Positions 1-9,747 of a DNA stretch of 33,976 nucleotides are shown piece by piece. This DNA is from Phaeoceros laevis (Eukaryota > Anthocerotophyta > Anthocerotopsida > Notothyladales): positions 1 to 33,976 of the forward strand of contig JBNGIQ010008481.1 of assembly GCA_049999765.1 (NCBI GenBank), given 5' to 3'. The translations under genes were made by a program, and so were the position numbers. Every line of letters starts with the position of its first letter. The stretch's first letter is position 1. The notes beneath the pieces were generated by a model, which was given only the letters and a program-made list of their open reading frames with translations, had not been told where the DNA came from and did not search any database.

Positions 1-2600
1 ACATGTCCAACCTCACGATCACGGAATATGCATTTGTTATACTAGACGGGGTGATGATGATGATAATATTGGAAGAGGTTTACACGGTCCCATAGAGGGT
101 CCCCCCTTTGCCCTTGCTTTGGGCACCCGGTTTAGCGTTCGGGTACAGTAGAGTTTATTTCATGTAATCATACGCCGCCGATCACCCAATCTGCATGGCT
201 CCCAGGCTGAACTAGGGATGGCCACCATCCGTCTCTAAAATGAGGGGATGGCTAGCTATGGTTGGCTGGCAATACGGTTAAATGAGATAAAATCTTTCCA
301 TCTGATTTAAAATATTCAAACACATATGAGAATTATTATATTCATTATTAATCCGTAAGTGGTTCGGTGAGGTTTGAAGTAGTAACTTTAGGGTGACGAT
401 TGCGAGAAGCAATTTGCGGCTTCGTGAAACTTGAGCTTTCCGGCTGATGAATGGGGTCCTTGTTAAAATGTAAAGACTGCAGTCCAAGATCATGAAAGAG
501 GTCAGATCTAAATTGACCTGTCTGGATGCTATTGTTGCATCATGACTGTGAAAGGAAGTAGACTGCTGCCTTCTCCAGTGCTAATGTTGGCACTTCATGT
601 AGTATTAATCTGCCCATGCCTTAGCCATATGTCTCAATTGTGGTTAAGGCAGGTCCTGCAAAAGGCAATGTATCAGCTGTCTTCGTCAGATGACAAAGGC
701 ATGTTGTATGTATGTATGAAAAGCAAACACACACTAGTAAAACATGGTAAAATGGCTGTTACGATAGGGAAGATATCTTCTCTCAAAAAGCCCCCAGGCA
801 GCTGTACAAGGTACAGATCCAGAAGGATCCAAAGCCTTTTTTTATCATGGATGCTAGCTGATTGAGGTGAACATTTATGCCATGACGGCTGCACAACCCT
901 CAATGCACAGATGGCATGTTCTGATTTGCTACTACAGTACAAAAGAGTCCTACAGTCAACTATGACACACCAAGGTTTTTAAGACAGCAGGCCATTCCTG
1001 GCTATCAGCATACCAAAGGCCACTGCTAGCATTACTTTCCGACTGCAAGACCACTATCTATATTAAAAATAGACATACCTTTGATAGTAAGTGACTATGT
1101 GAGAGAATCTTTCTAGATCAAATTTTTTCAGCCAAGTCGTATTATTGAGTATATAGATTCCTCTCTCTGTTCCATCGTTCCATCTCTCTCTCTCTTTCTA
1201 TTTGCTTCACTAAGTAGACAGACCAAATTGCCACAGCCAGACTCCTATATAGCTCTGGAAAAACATTCACCATTCCCATTCCTTGTTCCTCGGCTCCTGT
1301 TCTCCTCCTGCTCCTTATCCCTCGGTGTTGCCTGCAGTCCCCTCCTCCTTGGCCCTCGGCTTTGTGCTCACTTAAATACTTGGCTGCTGCCCTGCCCTCC
1401 TTGTCCCTCTGTCTCTGCTCTCCCTGTCCCTTGATTCCTGGTAACAAATGCTTGCCCAACTTTTGCTTTGTGGCAGCTTCATGAAACACTTTTTTTCAAG
1501 CCAGCACAGGATGTCAACAACATTATTGATTCAAGCTCACTATAACCAACCTGCAAAGCTGTTATTATTGTTAGCATAGGCATAAGGATAATGCTTATAA
1601 AATGACATAATACCTACTGGAAAACGTTTGTATCTGAATGGCAGTCGATTTAAGGTTTTACAGCAACTTCCTAGCCTTTCGTGTACCCAAGATGTCGTGT
1701 TGTCCATTGCCACGGGTTATGAAATGCCTTAGCTTTTTATTTGGAAGTTTGGTTTAACTTGTTCCAAGCTTGGCAGCTAGGCAATAACGGTCCCGAGTGA
1801 GGTTACAAAATTATATTCCAAGGACTGGAATGTAACACCAGACAGGTTGCTTGCCTTATTCGCCTACACAAGTCATGCTACAAGGTATCAAAAAGACAAA
1901 AAACGGGTCACACTATCCTGGCCTCTTTTTCCATGTCCAAAGTAACGGGGTTACGCTGAGCCCAAACAATGTTACATGGCATGATCCCGATCGAGGGAGA
2001 TTCATTGAGCAAGGTCATCTAACAAGCAGTTAGTAAATTGCAATTTCCCAACATTTCTTATCATATGATTCAAGGATACACATCCCGAAACCAGATAAAC
2101 ACACTGCACACTGAAAGAGTGTGTGTATGTGTATTTCCAGGAGGTTGACACCGTACATAAGTGGGGTATCTCCCCATATAAGACATGCAGTCCGAGGGAG
2201 CCCGGTCGCCCGGTCAAAGGGTTACCGCTAATAAGAGGTCGTAAGATGGTTCTTAGCTCTTCTCATGACATTTCACTTTCGAGTAAACCCAAGACTTTGG
2301 CATGCATGGTACGGCAAGATACCCACAATCAACAGATTGAACACCATTATGGACTATTTTTTTCATCTACGCATCGGAAACTTTCCCAGAAATGCACAGC
2401 GTAGAAACTCAAATCGACCATTTTTTGGACGGGCGGCCAGAAAGGGTTAAAGGGTCATGCCATGTTAGTTATACCACACATAGGTACCTCCCCAGATTTA
2501 CGTGTTCCTTTACACAAAGCCTTGCTGCCAGACCGCCGCTGTTCCATGTGAGCTGCCGCTGGTCTGCCGCGAGTAGGTTCCGCAGGGCAGCCTCTAATTG
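1..2600. other. Intergenic sequence with no recognised gene
   Basis: I find no protein family, RNA gene or element ends here. The open frames are short and of unusual composition. A pyrimidine-rich tract lies at about 1155-1440, including a CT-dinucleotide run near 1180-1200, and it produces a spurious Arg/Glu-rich frame on the minus strand. The right part may hold the promoter of the ADF gene that follows. Confidence 0.6.
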
Positions 2601-2644
2601 TGCTCGGAAATCGTCGGCGATCTGGTGTCTTTGAGCCTGCTACA

Positions 2645-2874
2645 ATGGTCTGTTTGATTTGTCTATTAGGGTGTTTATGAGACTGCCTCTGTCTGCTATT
2701 CTCGCCTTTAGATGCCCTTCCTGGGTTTACTGGTTGCATTTCAGTTAGATCGAAGTAGCCTGCTATCTGTGACCTTTGATCTGCACCGTTCTCGTCTAAG
2801 CTGTCACGCGATCTAGTGTGCTCACTTGTTGTGGATCTATGACTTCTTTTGTACTTTGTCTGTTGATCTTGTAG
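2645..2874 (+). other. Candidate start-codon exon and intron 1 of the ADF gene
   Basis: Plant ADF genes commonly have a first intron directly after the initiator ATG. Here the second coding exon begins after an acceptor (TTGATCTTGTAG, ending at 2874) and continues as Ala-Asn-Ala-Ala-Ser-Gly-Met, the usual plant ADF N-terminus without its first Met. The ATG at 2645-2647 is followed by GT (ATG|GTCTGT), so it could be the missing start with an intron of 227 bp. The donor is weak and a more distant ATG|GT is possible. The acceptor is seen directly; the choice of ATG is inference. Confidence 0.4.
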
Positions 2875-3498
2875 GCGAACGCTGCGTCAGGGATGGCCGT
2901 CAGTGACGAGTGCAAACTGAAGTTCATGGAACTGAAAAGAAAGAAGGCCTACCGCTACATAGTTTTCAAAATTGATGAGAAGGTGCAGCAGGTCGTGGTG
3001 GAGAAAGCTGGGGGGCCCTCCGAAACTTATGACGACTTCACTGCGGCCCTCCCCGAGCACGACTGCAGATACGGCGTCTTCGATTTCGATTTCACGACAG
3101 TTGACAACTGTCGGAAGAGCAAGATTTTCTTCATTGCTTGGTAAGTTCTTTCACCCAAATTCACCTGGTTTGGGCGTTAGATTTGGCAGGATCCTACGGT
3201 CTCTAGGTGTTCATGAGCCTCCTCCTGTCGGAGAGTACCCACCTCTTTTGAACAAGTCCTGGGGTTGAGCATTTTGTCATGCGGCCCAACTTTGCAACTT
3301 ACACACGTACTGGGGATTTGTGTCACTCATGGTTTCATTGTTAACAGGTCCCCAGATACCTCTAGAGTTAAGGCCAAAATGATGTATGCTAGCTCGAAGG
3401 AGAGATTCCGTAGGGAGCTGGACGGCGTCCATTACGAACTTCAGGCCACTGATCCAACTGAAATGGATATTGAAGTAATCAAAGAGCGGGCAAATTAG
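2875..3498 (+). CDS. ADF: Plant-type actin-depolymerising factor (ADF/cofilin), exons 2 and 3
   Basis: Encodes an ADF/cofilin, a small cytosolic protein that binds actin and severs and depolymerises filaments. Exon 2 (2875-3140) reads from [13 protein letters not shown] through the actin-binding fold to SKIFFIAW. Intron 2 (3141-3347) starts GTAAGT, ends TTAACAG, and splits the Trp codon (TG|G). Exon 3 (3348-3498) continues [20 protein letters not shown] and ends IEVIKERAN then TAG. With one Met from an upstream exon the protein is 139 residues, normal for plant ADFs (about 137-143). The N-terminal Ser region, which plants phosphorylate to inactivate ADF, is present, as is the DTSRVKAKM long-helix region that contacts actin. 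No frameshift or stop is seen, so this looks like an intact host gene. A start at the internal Met 2893 would lose only the flexible N-terminus. Confidence 0.95.
3141..3347 (+). other. ADF intron 2
   Basis: A GT-AG intron of 207 bp with a consensus donor (GTAAGT) and acceptor (TTAACAG). Removing it joins TG to G and restores the conserved Trp-Ser-Pro-Asp-Thr of plant ADFs. It interrupts the codon after the second base. Confidence 0.93.
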
Positions 3499-3956
3499 GG
3501 CTTGTGCTCGTTCTGCATGCTCCACACGAGCTAGAAGCTTGCACCTGATCTATGTTAAGAGGGAAGAAGGGAAAGAGGGAGGGCTCCCGTCGGATGGCGC
3601 TTTCTGGACCTGCATTATTGTCGCCAATGGGTTATGGCCTGCACTGGAAGTAGGATTTGTCTTCCAACATTTGTCTTTTCTCTTGTGAACTTTCATAGTG
3701 TTCTGAGCAGGGCGGGTCCGCTTTTCGGCTGTTGGACCGTGACATTTCCTGCCTTGCGCGAGTAGGTTAACACCTAAGGGCGTGCGGTGGGCCCGTCTGG
3801 GCCTGTTCCGTCCGGGGAGCCCGACCCCCTTAGGGACCAAGAGGGCTTATTCCCAGCCTATGGAGTAGTATGGACCCCTTTCAAGGTTCCTGGTTAAATA
3901 TTTTGTGAAACAAATGCTTAATTTTTTGGTATTCATTGTAGCCCTTTTCGAGCTAG
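3499..3956. other. ADF 3' flank
   Basis: This follows the ADF stop and probably includes its 3' UTR. I see no clear polyadenylation signal, coding frame or repeat. The stretch ends at the TTAA-flanked MITE. Confidence 0.5.
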
Positions 3957-4412
3957 TTAACCCTTAAACGCCCAACTAACCATTTTTGGTTAGTTGGAGG
4001 CTGTGGAAGGTTTCTTACCTATTTGGCATGAATTTTTATTTTTTAATCCGCAAAAAACAGCATACACCCAATCTTGGGTTCCAATACTATCTCTCACACA
4101 TGGTTAAATTATCATTAACTACAGCTAATTATGTGTAAATAGCGTTTATTTTTTAACCGCAGTGATAACTGCAGGGGGTGACCCGAGATTCATCCTGCCA
4201 AGCCTAAAAAGGTGTTGCGGCTCGTTTCTTTATTTAGGCTCGGTTATGCAGGCTCGGGAGCGCGAAGAAATATGTCCATCATACGCCGGCGAAGGAGCGC
4301 GAAGCGACGCAGCTTCGGTAACTTTGGCTCGGAATCCCGAGCCGGGCGTAATGGAACCGTAGCTTTTGCAGCGTTGCTTAAAGTTCGAAACGCCTGGGCG
4401 TTTAAGGGTTAA
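3957..4412. mobile_element. MITE with piggyBac-type ends and TTAA target duplication
   Basis: The sequence TTAACCCTTAAACGCCCA at 3957-3974 is the exact reverse complement of 4395-4412 (18 of 18 bases). This parses as a TTAA target duplication on each side of a 448-bp element (3961-4408) whose ends are CCC...GGG, with 14-bp terminal inverted repeats. TTAA targeting and CCC/GGG ends are hallmarks of the piggyBac superfamily. No transposase frame is present, so it would be a non-autonomous derivative moved in trans. Inside are a terminal hairpin (3972-3997) and a GC-rich block with repeated GGCTCGG and GAGCGCGAAG. Perfect end symmetry suggests it is fairly young. Alternatively it is a chance or unrelated TIR element whose ends include the TTAA. 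Confidence 0.75.
3972..3997. repeat. Subterminal hairpin inside the MITE
   Basis: CCAACTAACCA and TGGTTAGTTGG form an 11-bp perfect stem with a TTTT loop, just inside the left terminal inverted repeat. No counterpart is seen beside the right end. Confidence 0.7.
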
Positions 4413-4592
4413 TCCAAAAATCTGGGAAAATATTACCTACTCAAAGTGCAGCTATTTCTCAATTTTGCTAACCATACCTCACTATCATGGTTACTCTAGG
4501 TGGTTTGGGCAAAAGGACTCTCATTTTCCTTTCCCGCCCCTCCAAACTAGCCTTCCTCATCGGTACTTTGCTGCCATAGGATGTGGTGCTTG

Positions 4593-4810
4593 CTTCCATA
4601 CGTGGAGGTCATGCTCGCCTACCGCATCCTTTCTCCTTCTCCCTACCGCAGCTTCCATACAGACTTGCCTATCGCGGCCTTTCTCCCTATCTCAACTTCC
4701 ATACGTGGAGGTCCTAATCGCTCTCTCCCTACCGCATCTTCCATACAGGAGGTCCTACTCGCCTACCGCAGCCTTTCTCCCTACCACAACTTCCATAAGT
4801 GGAGGTCCTA
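4593..4810. repeat. Degenerate tandem repeat, about 50-bp period
   Basis: Five units begin with CTTCCATA at 4593, 4652, 4696, 4738 and 4790. Each continues with a version of CGTGGAGGTCCTAATCGC followed by a pyrimidine-rich CTCTCCCTACCGCA block. Unit lengths vary between 42 and 59 bp. It is a small minisatellite with no evident coding role. Confidence 0.8.
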
Positions 4811-5014
4811 ATCGCTCTCTCCCTACCGCAGACACACACACTTGCCTTTCGTGCGTATGTTCGTTACAACCAATTGTAGCATAGGCTGCGACATCACCTT
4901 TGACATTGCCTCGAAAGGTCCCGAACTTTGTCAAGCACGTTGACATGTGTCATGATAGCAGAAGCATGATCAGGTGATGCCCACGGTCGGCACGTGCCCA
5001 GGTCGGTTAATAAT

Positions 5015-5030
5015 ATTCATTCATTCATTC
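5015..5030. repeat. (ATTC)4 microsatellite, possible LINE tail
   Basis: Four ATTC units follow GGTCGGTTAATAAT and sit directly before the first codons of the gypsy-1 gag fragment. The LINE at 11337-14042 ends similarly, with GGGACCGGTAACCTCC and an ACAT repeat. This may therefore be the 3' end of another LINE that cut off the 5' part of gypsy-1. The insertion idea is inference. Confidence 0.4.
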
Positions 5031-5035
5031 AATGT

Positions 5036-5823
5036 ATGCAAGGCAGTGAAGGAGAATTTATCCTGTACTTATTGTGGTAAAACAGGGCATGTGGAAGAAG
5101 TGTGTTATGGCAAGCATCCCGATAGGAATCCTTGCCATGGGAAAAGAACACAATCGTGGTTGGAGCAACTGCAGCTGCACCTGTCACAGCTCCAGCAGTT
5201 GTGACACTAGTTGTAGGGACTCCAGGAGTAGGAAAATCAAGGACAACCAAGCAGAGGGAAAAATCACGTGCAACTACAGCAGCCATGACAGCAAAATTAC
5301 AAAAGCTAGCTCCTCCTTCTACAGAGGCACAGAAGATGACAGCATTAATGGCGGAGTTTGAGGCACTGAAGGCTAGGATGCCACCGGTGATGGCAGCACA
5401 ATACATTATGCCTGACCAGTCTAGGGTTCCAGCTATGGTTCGACCTCCACAGCCAGACATGACCTCGAGTTCGACACCTGCAGCCAGTACATGGTCTTAC
5501 CCGCAAGGGTATGCTTATCCATTTCAAGCTATGGCTGCTAGTCGGGTTAACATGCCATTCGAGGATGAAGAGGACATTGACTATCGTAGTCCTTTGGCAA
5601 GAAGGGCCTTGGCTGCGTAGGCCAATGATAGAACAAGGTCCATCTTGGCAGTTACAAGGAGTGGAGCAAGGCAGGCCATGCCTAGGTCTTATGACCCCAT
5701 GACGCCAGAGCAGGAGTGGAGGTACGCAGCCAGGTTGGCACCCCACATTTTGCCCATCGGAGGCATTCGGAGAGCTCTTGTGCAAGAGCTCTCCGAATTG
5801 CATGCTGGCTCTTTCAACAGCTA
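5036..5823 (+). pseudogene. Gypsy-1 gag fragment with zinc knuckle
   Basis: The 5' end reads CTYCGKTGHVEEVC, a CX2CX4HX4C nucleic-acid-binding knuckle followed by a HPDR segment. The equivalent knuckle of gypsy-2 is CPACRRYGHSERAC followed by HPEL, so the two are clearly related. Downstream, after a frame change near 5130, comes an Ala/Pro/Thr-rich region and MTALMAEFEALKARM, like the MMALIAELQKK stretch that follows the knuckle in gypsy-2. An acidic segment EDEEDIDYRSPLARR ends at a TAG (5618-5620), and the same frame stays open to 5823. The N-terminal capsid part is missing. A short Walker-A-like GTPGVGKS occurs near 5205 and is probably fortuitous. Confidence 0.7.
5765..5798. repeat. 34-bp near-perfect palindrome
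   Basis: ATTCGGAGAGCTCTTG at 5765-5780 pairs with CAAGAGCTCTCCGAAT at 5783-5798, leaving only TG between them. It lies in the open frame of the gypsy-1 gag fragment, encoding IRRALVQELSEL. Such a short spacer favours a cruciform or an unusual RNA hairpin. Confidence 0.8.
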
Positions 5824-7125
5824 CTGATGGAAAAGCATTTTTTTCGTCACTTCAGATTTGTGACTGATCCTGGGCACTTGGCTGAGGCTTTCATCAGAAA
5901 TGTGGCCTCTTTTCCAATAAGTATACAATCAGTTTGACTTTCTAAAGTTGGGGATTTTGAAGTTTGCTTTCCCAACTATTGTGTGGCTGTTTGAAACATC
6001 AACCAAATGACATCCTTTTTCTATCCTTGCAGAAGAGCTACTGAGCTGAGAACGATGGAGAGACTTTGTTGGACCATTAAGTATGGAGTAAGTCTACACA
6101 CATTCGCATGATAGAAGCTCAAGTTTGTGTAGTATCATGTGGTGCATATGCAACCTTTGAGGTCTTCTCATCCAAGATTTTGTGCTTTGTCTTTTTTAGA
6201 TCCGTACCTCTCGAAGGACGTTGTATCATTTTCTACCGAGTATTTTGAATGAGGTAATAGCAAGGTTCAGGCAAAACCAGCATTGATGTTTTCTATATGT
6301 ATCTAGTGAAATTCTAAAGGTACTTACGTGATGAGATTGCTGACTTTGAATTGACTTGTGTCCACTTGAACTGGTCGCGCAGACATGCACTTGTCTCTGC
6401 TATGAGGCTGCATGCATCTAACTTGGCGGCCTGTGGAGGTATCGTTGTATTGCATTCGTGCTGTTGCCAAGGCTGTACTTGTTGAGGACTCTCTGCAACC
6501 TAGTGTGAGTCAAAAGCCTTGTTTGATTGCACCGTCAAACAACTTGGAAGTCACTGCAACATTACGACATCCAATCCTATTTTGTGGGGGATGCCGAGTT
6601 GCAACTTGTCAACAGATAATGGCCTCGCTTCCACAACTTCCTCGTCAAGTGCAGCTGTTGTATACTGGTACGTTGAGACCGTAATGCAAGTCAAGGCAGA
6701 ACGGTTTCCAGTCACAAGCAGCTGTAGATGGAGGACCGTCTTCTCCTATAGCAGGTCCATCAGCTCGTGCAGGGGAGAAAAGTAACCATGTTGGGCTTCG
6801 TCATTCTCCCATTACTGGTGTTCATAGTGCAATGTCCCCATGATCTCCCTCATCCTTCAGTGGCTGTTCGAAACTAATTGAGCAGGTTTGCAATTGGTAG
6901 TTGAAATTTGAAGATATTGCAGCTCGCTGGCCAGATAAGGAATCTAGATTTATTGCAGAGAGCCAATCAAGTCTGGGAGGTTCTGGCTGATTCTTGCTTG
7001 TTGGATGCAGGATCATTATGCTCATCTCTGTACCACAATGTCTAGAGTGCACCATCGCTGCCAAGGATATCCGTTTGGTTCTCTTGTTGACTTTGCCACT
7101 GACCCAACTGGACGTAAGGTCCTAG
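5824..7125. other. Unrecognised non-coding sequence within gypsy-1
   Basis: No frame of convincing composition, no element ends and no RNA gene are seen. In gypsy-2 the corresponding interval between Gag knuckle and protease is short, so this stretch and the array beside it probably hold one or more further insertions whose borders I cannot define. Confidence 0.4.
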
Positions 7126-7129
7126 ACCT

Positions 7130-7560
7130 AGTTAGGCCCCATTGTAGCTATAGTTTCACATTGCCATGTTTTGTTGTAGCCACGGATAGCTATAACATCC
7201 ATGCAATACAATTTCTCAAAGCCACATTGTGTGATGGCCATAATTACTCAAACCTACATTCTGTGATAGCCACTATTTGTCATAGCCACGTTTTCTCGTA
7301 GCCACAGTCGCTGGTAACCACGGCTGGTCTAGCCACGCGCCACGCCAAAAAGTAGCCACATCCGCTTAGCCAGCATGTAGCCACGCTGTTCTAACCACGT
7401 CTACCCTAGCCACGACATTATAACCATGCCATCCCCACCAGGTCACCAGTTAACAGGTCACCAGGTCACCAGGTTGCAGGTCACCAGGTCACTAACAAAC
7501 CTCAACGGTAGCCACGATTAGCCATTCCAAAATAACCACCCCCGTGGCTAAAAGGAAAAA
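7130..7560. repeat. Array of TAGCCAC heptamers and a GGTCACCA short tandem repeat
   Basis: About nine copies of AGCCAC, mostly preceded by T (near 7173, 7217, 7267, 7279, 7297, 7329, 7352, 7378, 7407 and 7507) and three TAACCAC variants recur at uneven spacings of roughly 12-45 bp. Within 7436-7490 an AGGTCACC unit is repeated about six times. The block is flanked by GTAGCTATA near 7134 and GTAGCTATG near 7583. It looks like the repetitive body of an unknown non-coding element. Confidence 0.65.
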
Positions 7561-7625
7561 CTTCAGTTTACTTTGAAACGTTGTAGCTATGAGTGTGGAT
7601 AACTGTCCCTAATTGTAGTAGTGTG

Positions 7626-8128
7626 CAAGGCAAACCATAGATGATGATTTGTATAATGAGGCCACAGTGGCAGCCACGAGGGAGCTACCTGATGGCAAGG
7701 ATGAGGAGCAAGGCATGCTACCTACAGCAGCAGTCCAGGTGCTCCTATCAGCCCCTCGAGTTACAGCTGCCAAGAGGACAGTGCGTCAAGCACCTCTAGT
7801 CATGATCACAACACAAGTACCTGTTTCTTCTTTTTTGCCTGCAGCGGCAAGGCAGAATACAGGTCAGGTCCTATCATCCATTGCGAGACCAGGGCTCACG
7901 CCTCGTCAGTTGGTACACAGAGTCATGTCGACACCTCTGTTTTCATGTTAAGATTTGCATATTTCATCCACGCAGGTGCTGGATGCATTTAGGCAATGCC
8001 AGAATGAGGACGAGGCATTGGCAGTCGATCTCATGACACCAGATCTGGGCCCAATGACGGGTATCAGCCCTGATGACGCCTCTCGTGATGAGGCACCACT
8101 GGTGCATGTTCACAGGAGACCTGGACAG
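7626..8128 (+). pseudogene. Gypsy-1 region between gag and protease
   Basis: The frame begins around QTIDDDLYNEATVAATREL and runs to a TAA at 7949-7951. The same frame then continues as DLHISSTQVLDAFRQCQNED and ends at the copia-1 target site, ...VHVHRRPGQ. After copia-1 the frame resumes without a shift at 18094 (PSVIATSAMLAAEP). It is Ala/Thr/Asp-rich with no known domain and sits where gypsy-2 has its acidic DDSDEAPSY linker. The TTTCATCCACGCAG before 7976 could be read as a splice acceptor, but decay with one stop is simpler. Confidence 0.6.
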
Positions 8129-8355
8129 TAACGAAAGAGGCTTGCCCTAGATAGTCTTGCTTCACGGCGTTAAGTAGTGTTTAGGTTAAATATGCATACG
8201 TGGGTACATAAGGATACGAACCATGCCCTAATGAATCGCCACCCGTCAACCGTCGTACAGGTTCATGGGACACGGTCTTAAAAGGCCTCACACACACAAG
8301 TTCAATCTAATTCATTCCTGCTTCTTTCCTACGCTAGTCTGTCAATCCTACGCTA
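8129..8355 (+). repeat. Copia-1 5' LTR
   Basis: 227 bp, starting TAACGAAAGAGG and ending ATCCTACGCTA. The ends are TA...TA with short inverted TAACG/CGTTA similarity (best in the 3' copy), not the usual TG...CA. A TATA-like TCTTAAAAGGCC at 8276-8287 may drive transcription. The border is fixed on one side by the target duplication and on the other by the primer site. Confidence 0.93.
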
Positions 8356-8367
8356 TGGTATCAGAGC
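8356..8367 (+). promoter_or_regulatory. Copia-1 primer-binding site (initiator Met tRNA)
   Basis: TGGTATCAGAGC directly follows the 5' LTR. This is the standard plant LTR-retrotransposon primer site, complementary to the 3' end of initiator methionine tRNA, and it primes minus-strand cDNA. Confidence 0.93.
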
Positions 8368-8775
8368 TAAGAAATGGATTCTACTAAGCCTCCGACGCGC
8401 GTGTGTAAAATCCGCAAGTCCGAGTGTTGCATTAAGAAGCTCTCTCATGAAAACTTTAGAGCAGTAATTGCATCACTCAGGATTTCACTCACCCGCTTTG
8501 GAAGCATGGCAGATGCGTTCTTGGCGGACGCGGTCTATCACTACTACTCATAGTGCAAATGCGTCCTCCGTCAAGAAGTCTTAGCAAACCTGATGGATCC
8601 CCGCACTCAACTTGGTAGGCTGCAATTTCTTGCACGTCACACGCGTCCTGATTTGTCCTTTGCCCTGTACAGTGCAACCCAACACAATCAGTCAAATGTG
8701 TCGCCTACACAGTGCGTAAGAAATCCACAGGCGTCTAAGTCGCAACCCACGGCGGGAAAGAAGTCAGCATAGGAA

Positions 8776-9013
8776 CACCAATCCATCTGCACCCTTATCC
8801 CAGTGTCTGTTCTTGCACTTAGATATAGGCACAGATGAACTGGTGCTCCTGCAACCAACAGTCAGTACATAGGTGTGCAAAATCTAGTCCTTTGTAGAGA
8901 AGTAGCCTGAGCAGGAGCACCAGGTCATCTACACACATATCCCAGCGTCTTATCACACACTTGGATACAGGTGTAGATATCCTGGAGCCCCTGCACACAA
9001 TTGTCAGTCTACA
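8776..9013 (+). repeat. Duplicated leader segment in copia-1
   Basis: Two diverged units of about 95 bp (8776-8869 and 8918-9013, offset about 142 bp) share the layout CACCA..TCATCT.CAC, ATCCCAG.GTCT, a GATA.AGG..TAGAT-like core, GGAGC or TGCTCCTGCA, and GTCAGT. They lie in the untranslated leader between primer site and first ORF, where packaging or dimerisation signals would be expected. Function is unknown. Confidence 0.55.
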
Positions 9014-9057
9014 ATCTTGCATAAGGTATGTCAATGACTAGACTACTATTCTGAACA

Positions 9058-9747
9058 ATGCCTCGCAATGGCCGCACAAAGCGCACCTTCAATCCACAAA
9101 TGCAAGTAGCATCTCCCTTTAGAAACAGTGCAGACCAGCAATCGTTCTTTTCTAGCTTATCACAGCAGAACATTCATGCCTGCACTCACCGAGTGGCGAG
9201 CTCCTGCAACACTTGTGGAAGAAGTGCGCGCCTGCGTCCATCTGTGAGCACACCTGGAACCACGTCTGTCCAGGCAGAGCTAGTTCTGAAAGTTGTCCGA
9301 GATCTTTTTGCTGAGGAACGTCACCACACTCATGCAACCTTGTGTGATTTTCGGCGCATGCGGGAAGTTCAAGAAGAGCGCCTCCGCAACAAGATTGACG
9401 ACATCAACAGCAAATGCAAGCACCTGTCAAAGGATCTTAACACCTTATTTACAAAAGTTGCGCACCTGGACAGAGTGACAAAGCAGCAAGACACAAAGTC
9501 AGAACCTGCTGCAACGGGAAGTACTACGTATGTCGAGCTTCAACAAATCTTGCCAAACTTTCCTGAGAATTTTCCAGATATACTCCCTGAAGGAAGAACC
9601 AAGGACGACGTCATCTCAGAGGTTGCTGCACTCTTGACACATATGTCAATCGAAGCAAAATCAAGAAAGATGGTGTTTGAATATGTCGGAACCTTGGGAT
9701 CTAAGCCCAGCAGGGACTCCACCTCGTCGGATTCCTGCCAGATCTGA
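9058..9747 (+). CDS. Copia-1 extra ORF upstream of gag, coiled-coil protein
   Basis: 229 codons from ATG at 9058 to TGA. I recognise no family. The N-terminal third is Ser/Gln-rich with a few Cys. Residues about 80-140 are strongly charged with heptad-like spacing (RRMREVQEERLRNKI, then LSKDLNTLFTKVAHLDRV), suggesting a coiled coil. It lies between leader and gag in the same orientation. Copia-2 has an ORF in the equivalent place (21831-22205) that is also predicted helical and gag-proximal. A Pro/Thr repeat region follows in another frame, and the original protein may have been longer and fused towards gag. Confidence 0.6.
   Translation: MPRNGRTKRTFNPQMQVASPFRNSADQQSFFSSLSQQNIHACTHRVASSCNTCGRSARLRPSVSTPGTTSVQAELVLKVVRDLFAEERHHTHATLCDFRRMREVQEERLRNKIDDINSKCKHLSKDLNTLFTKVAHLDRVTKQQDTKSEPAATGSTTYVELQQILPNFPENFPDILPEGRTKDDVISEVAALLTHMSIEAKSRKMVFEYVGTLGSKPSRDSTSSDSCQI

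Noticed and set aside
1142-1489. 115-codon minus-strand ORF rich in Arg, Glu and Gly
   Set aside because: Produced by a CT-rich tract on the plus strand; no domain, no support.
5190-5240. Walker A motif GTPGVGKS suggesting an ATPase
   Set aside because: It lies in an Ala/Pro/Thr-rich gag linker with no Walker B or nucleotide-binding fold around it, and the equivalent region of gypsy-2 has no P-loop.
7130-7560. CRISPR array
   Set aside because: Repeat words are only 7 bases, spacing is irregular, and the sequence is eukaryotic.
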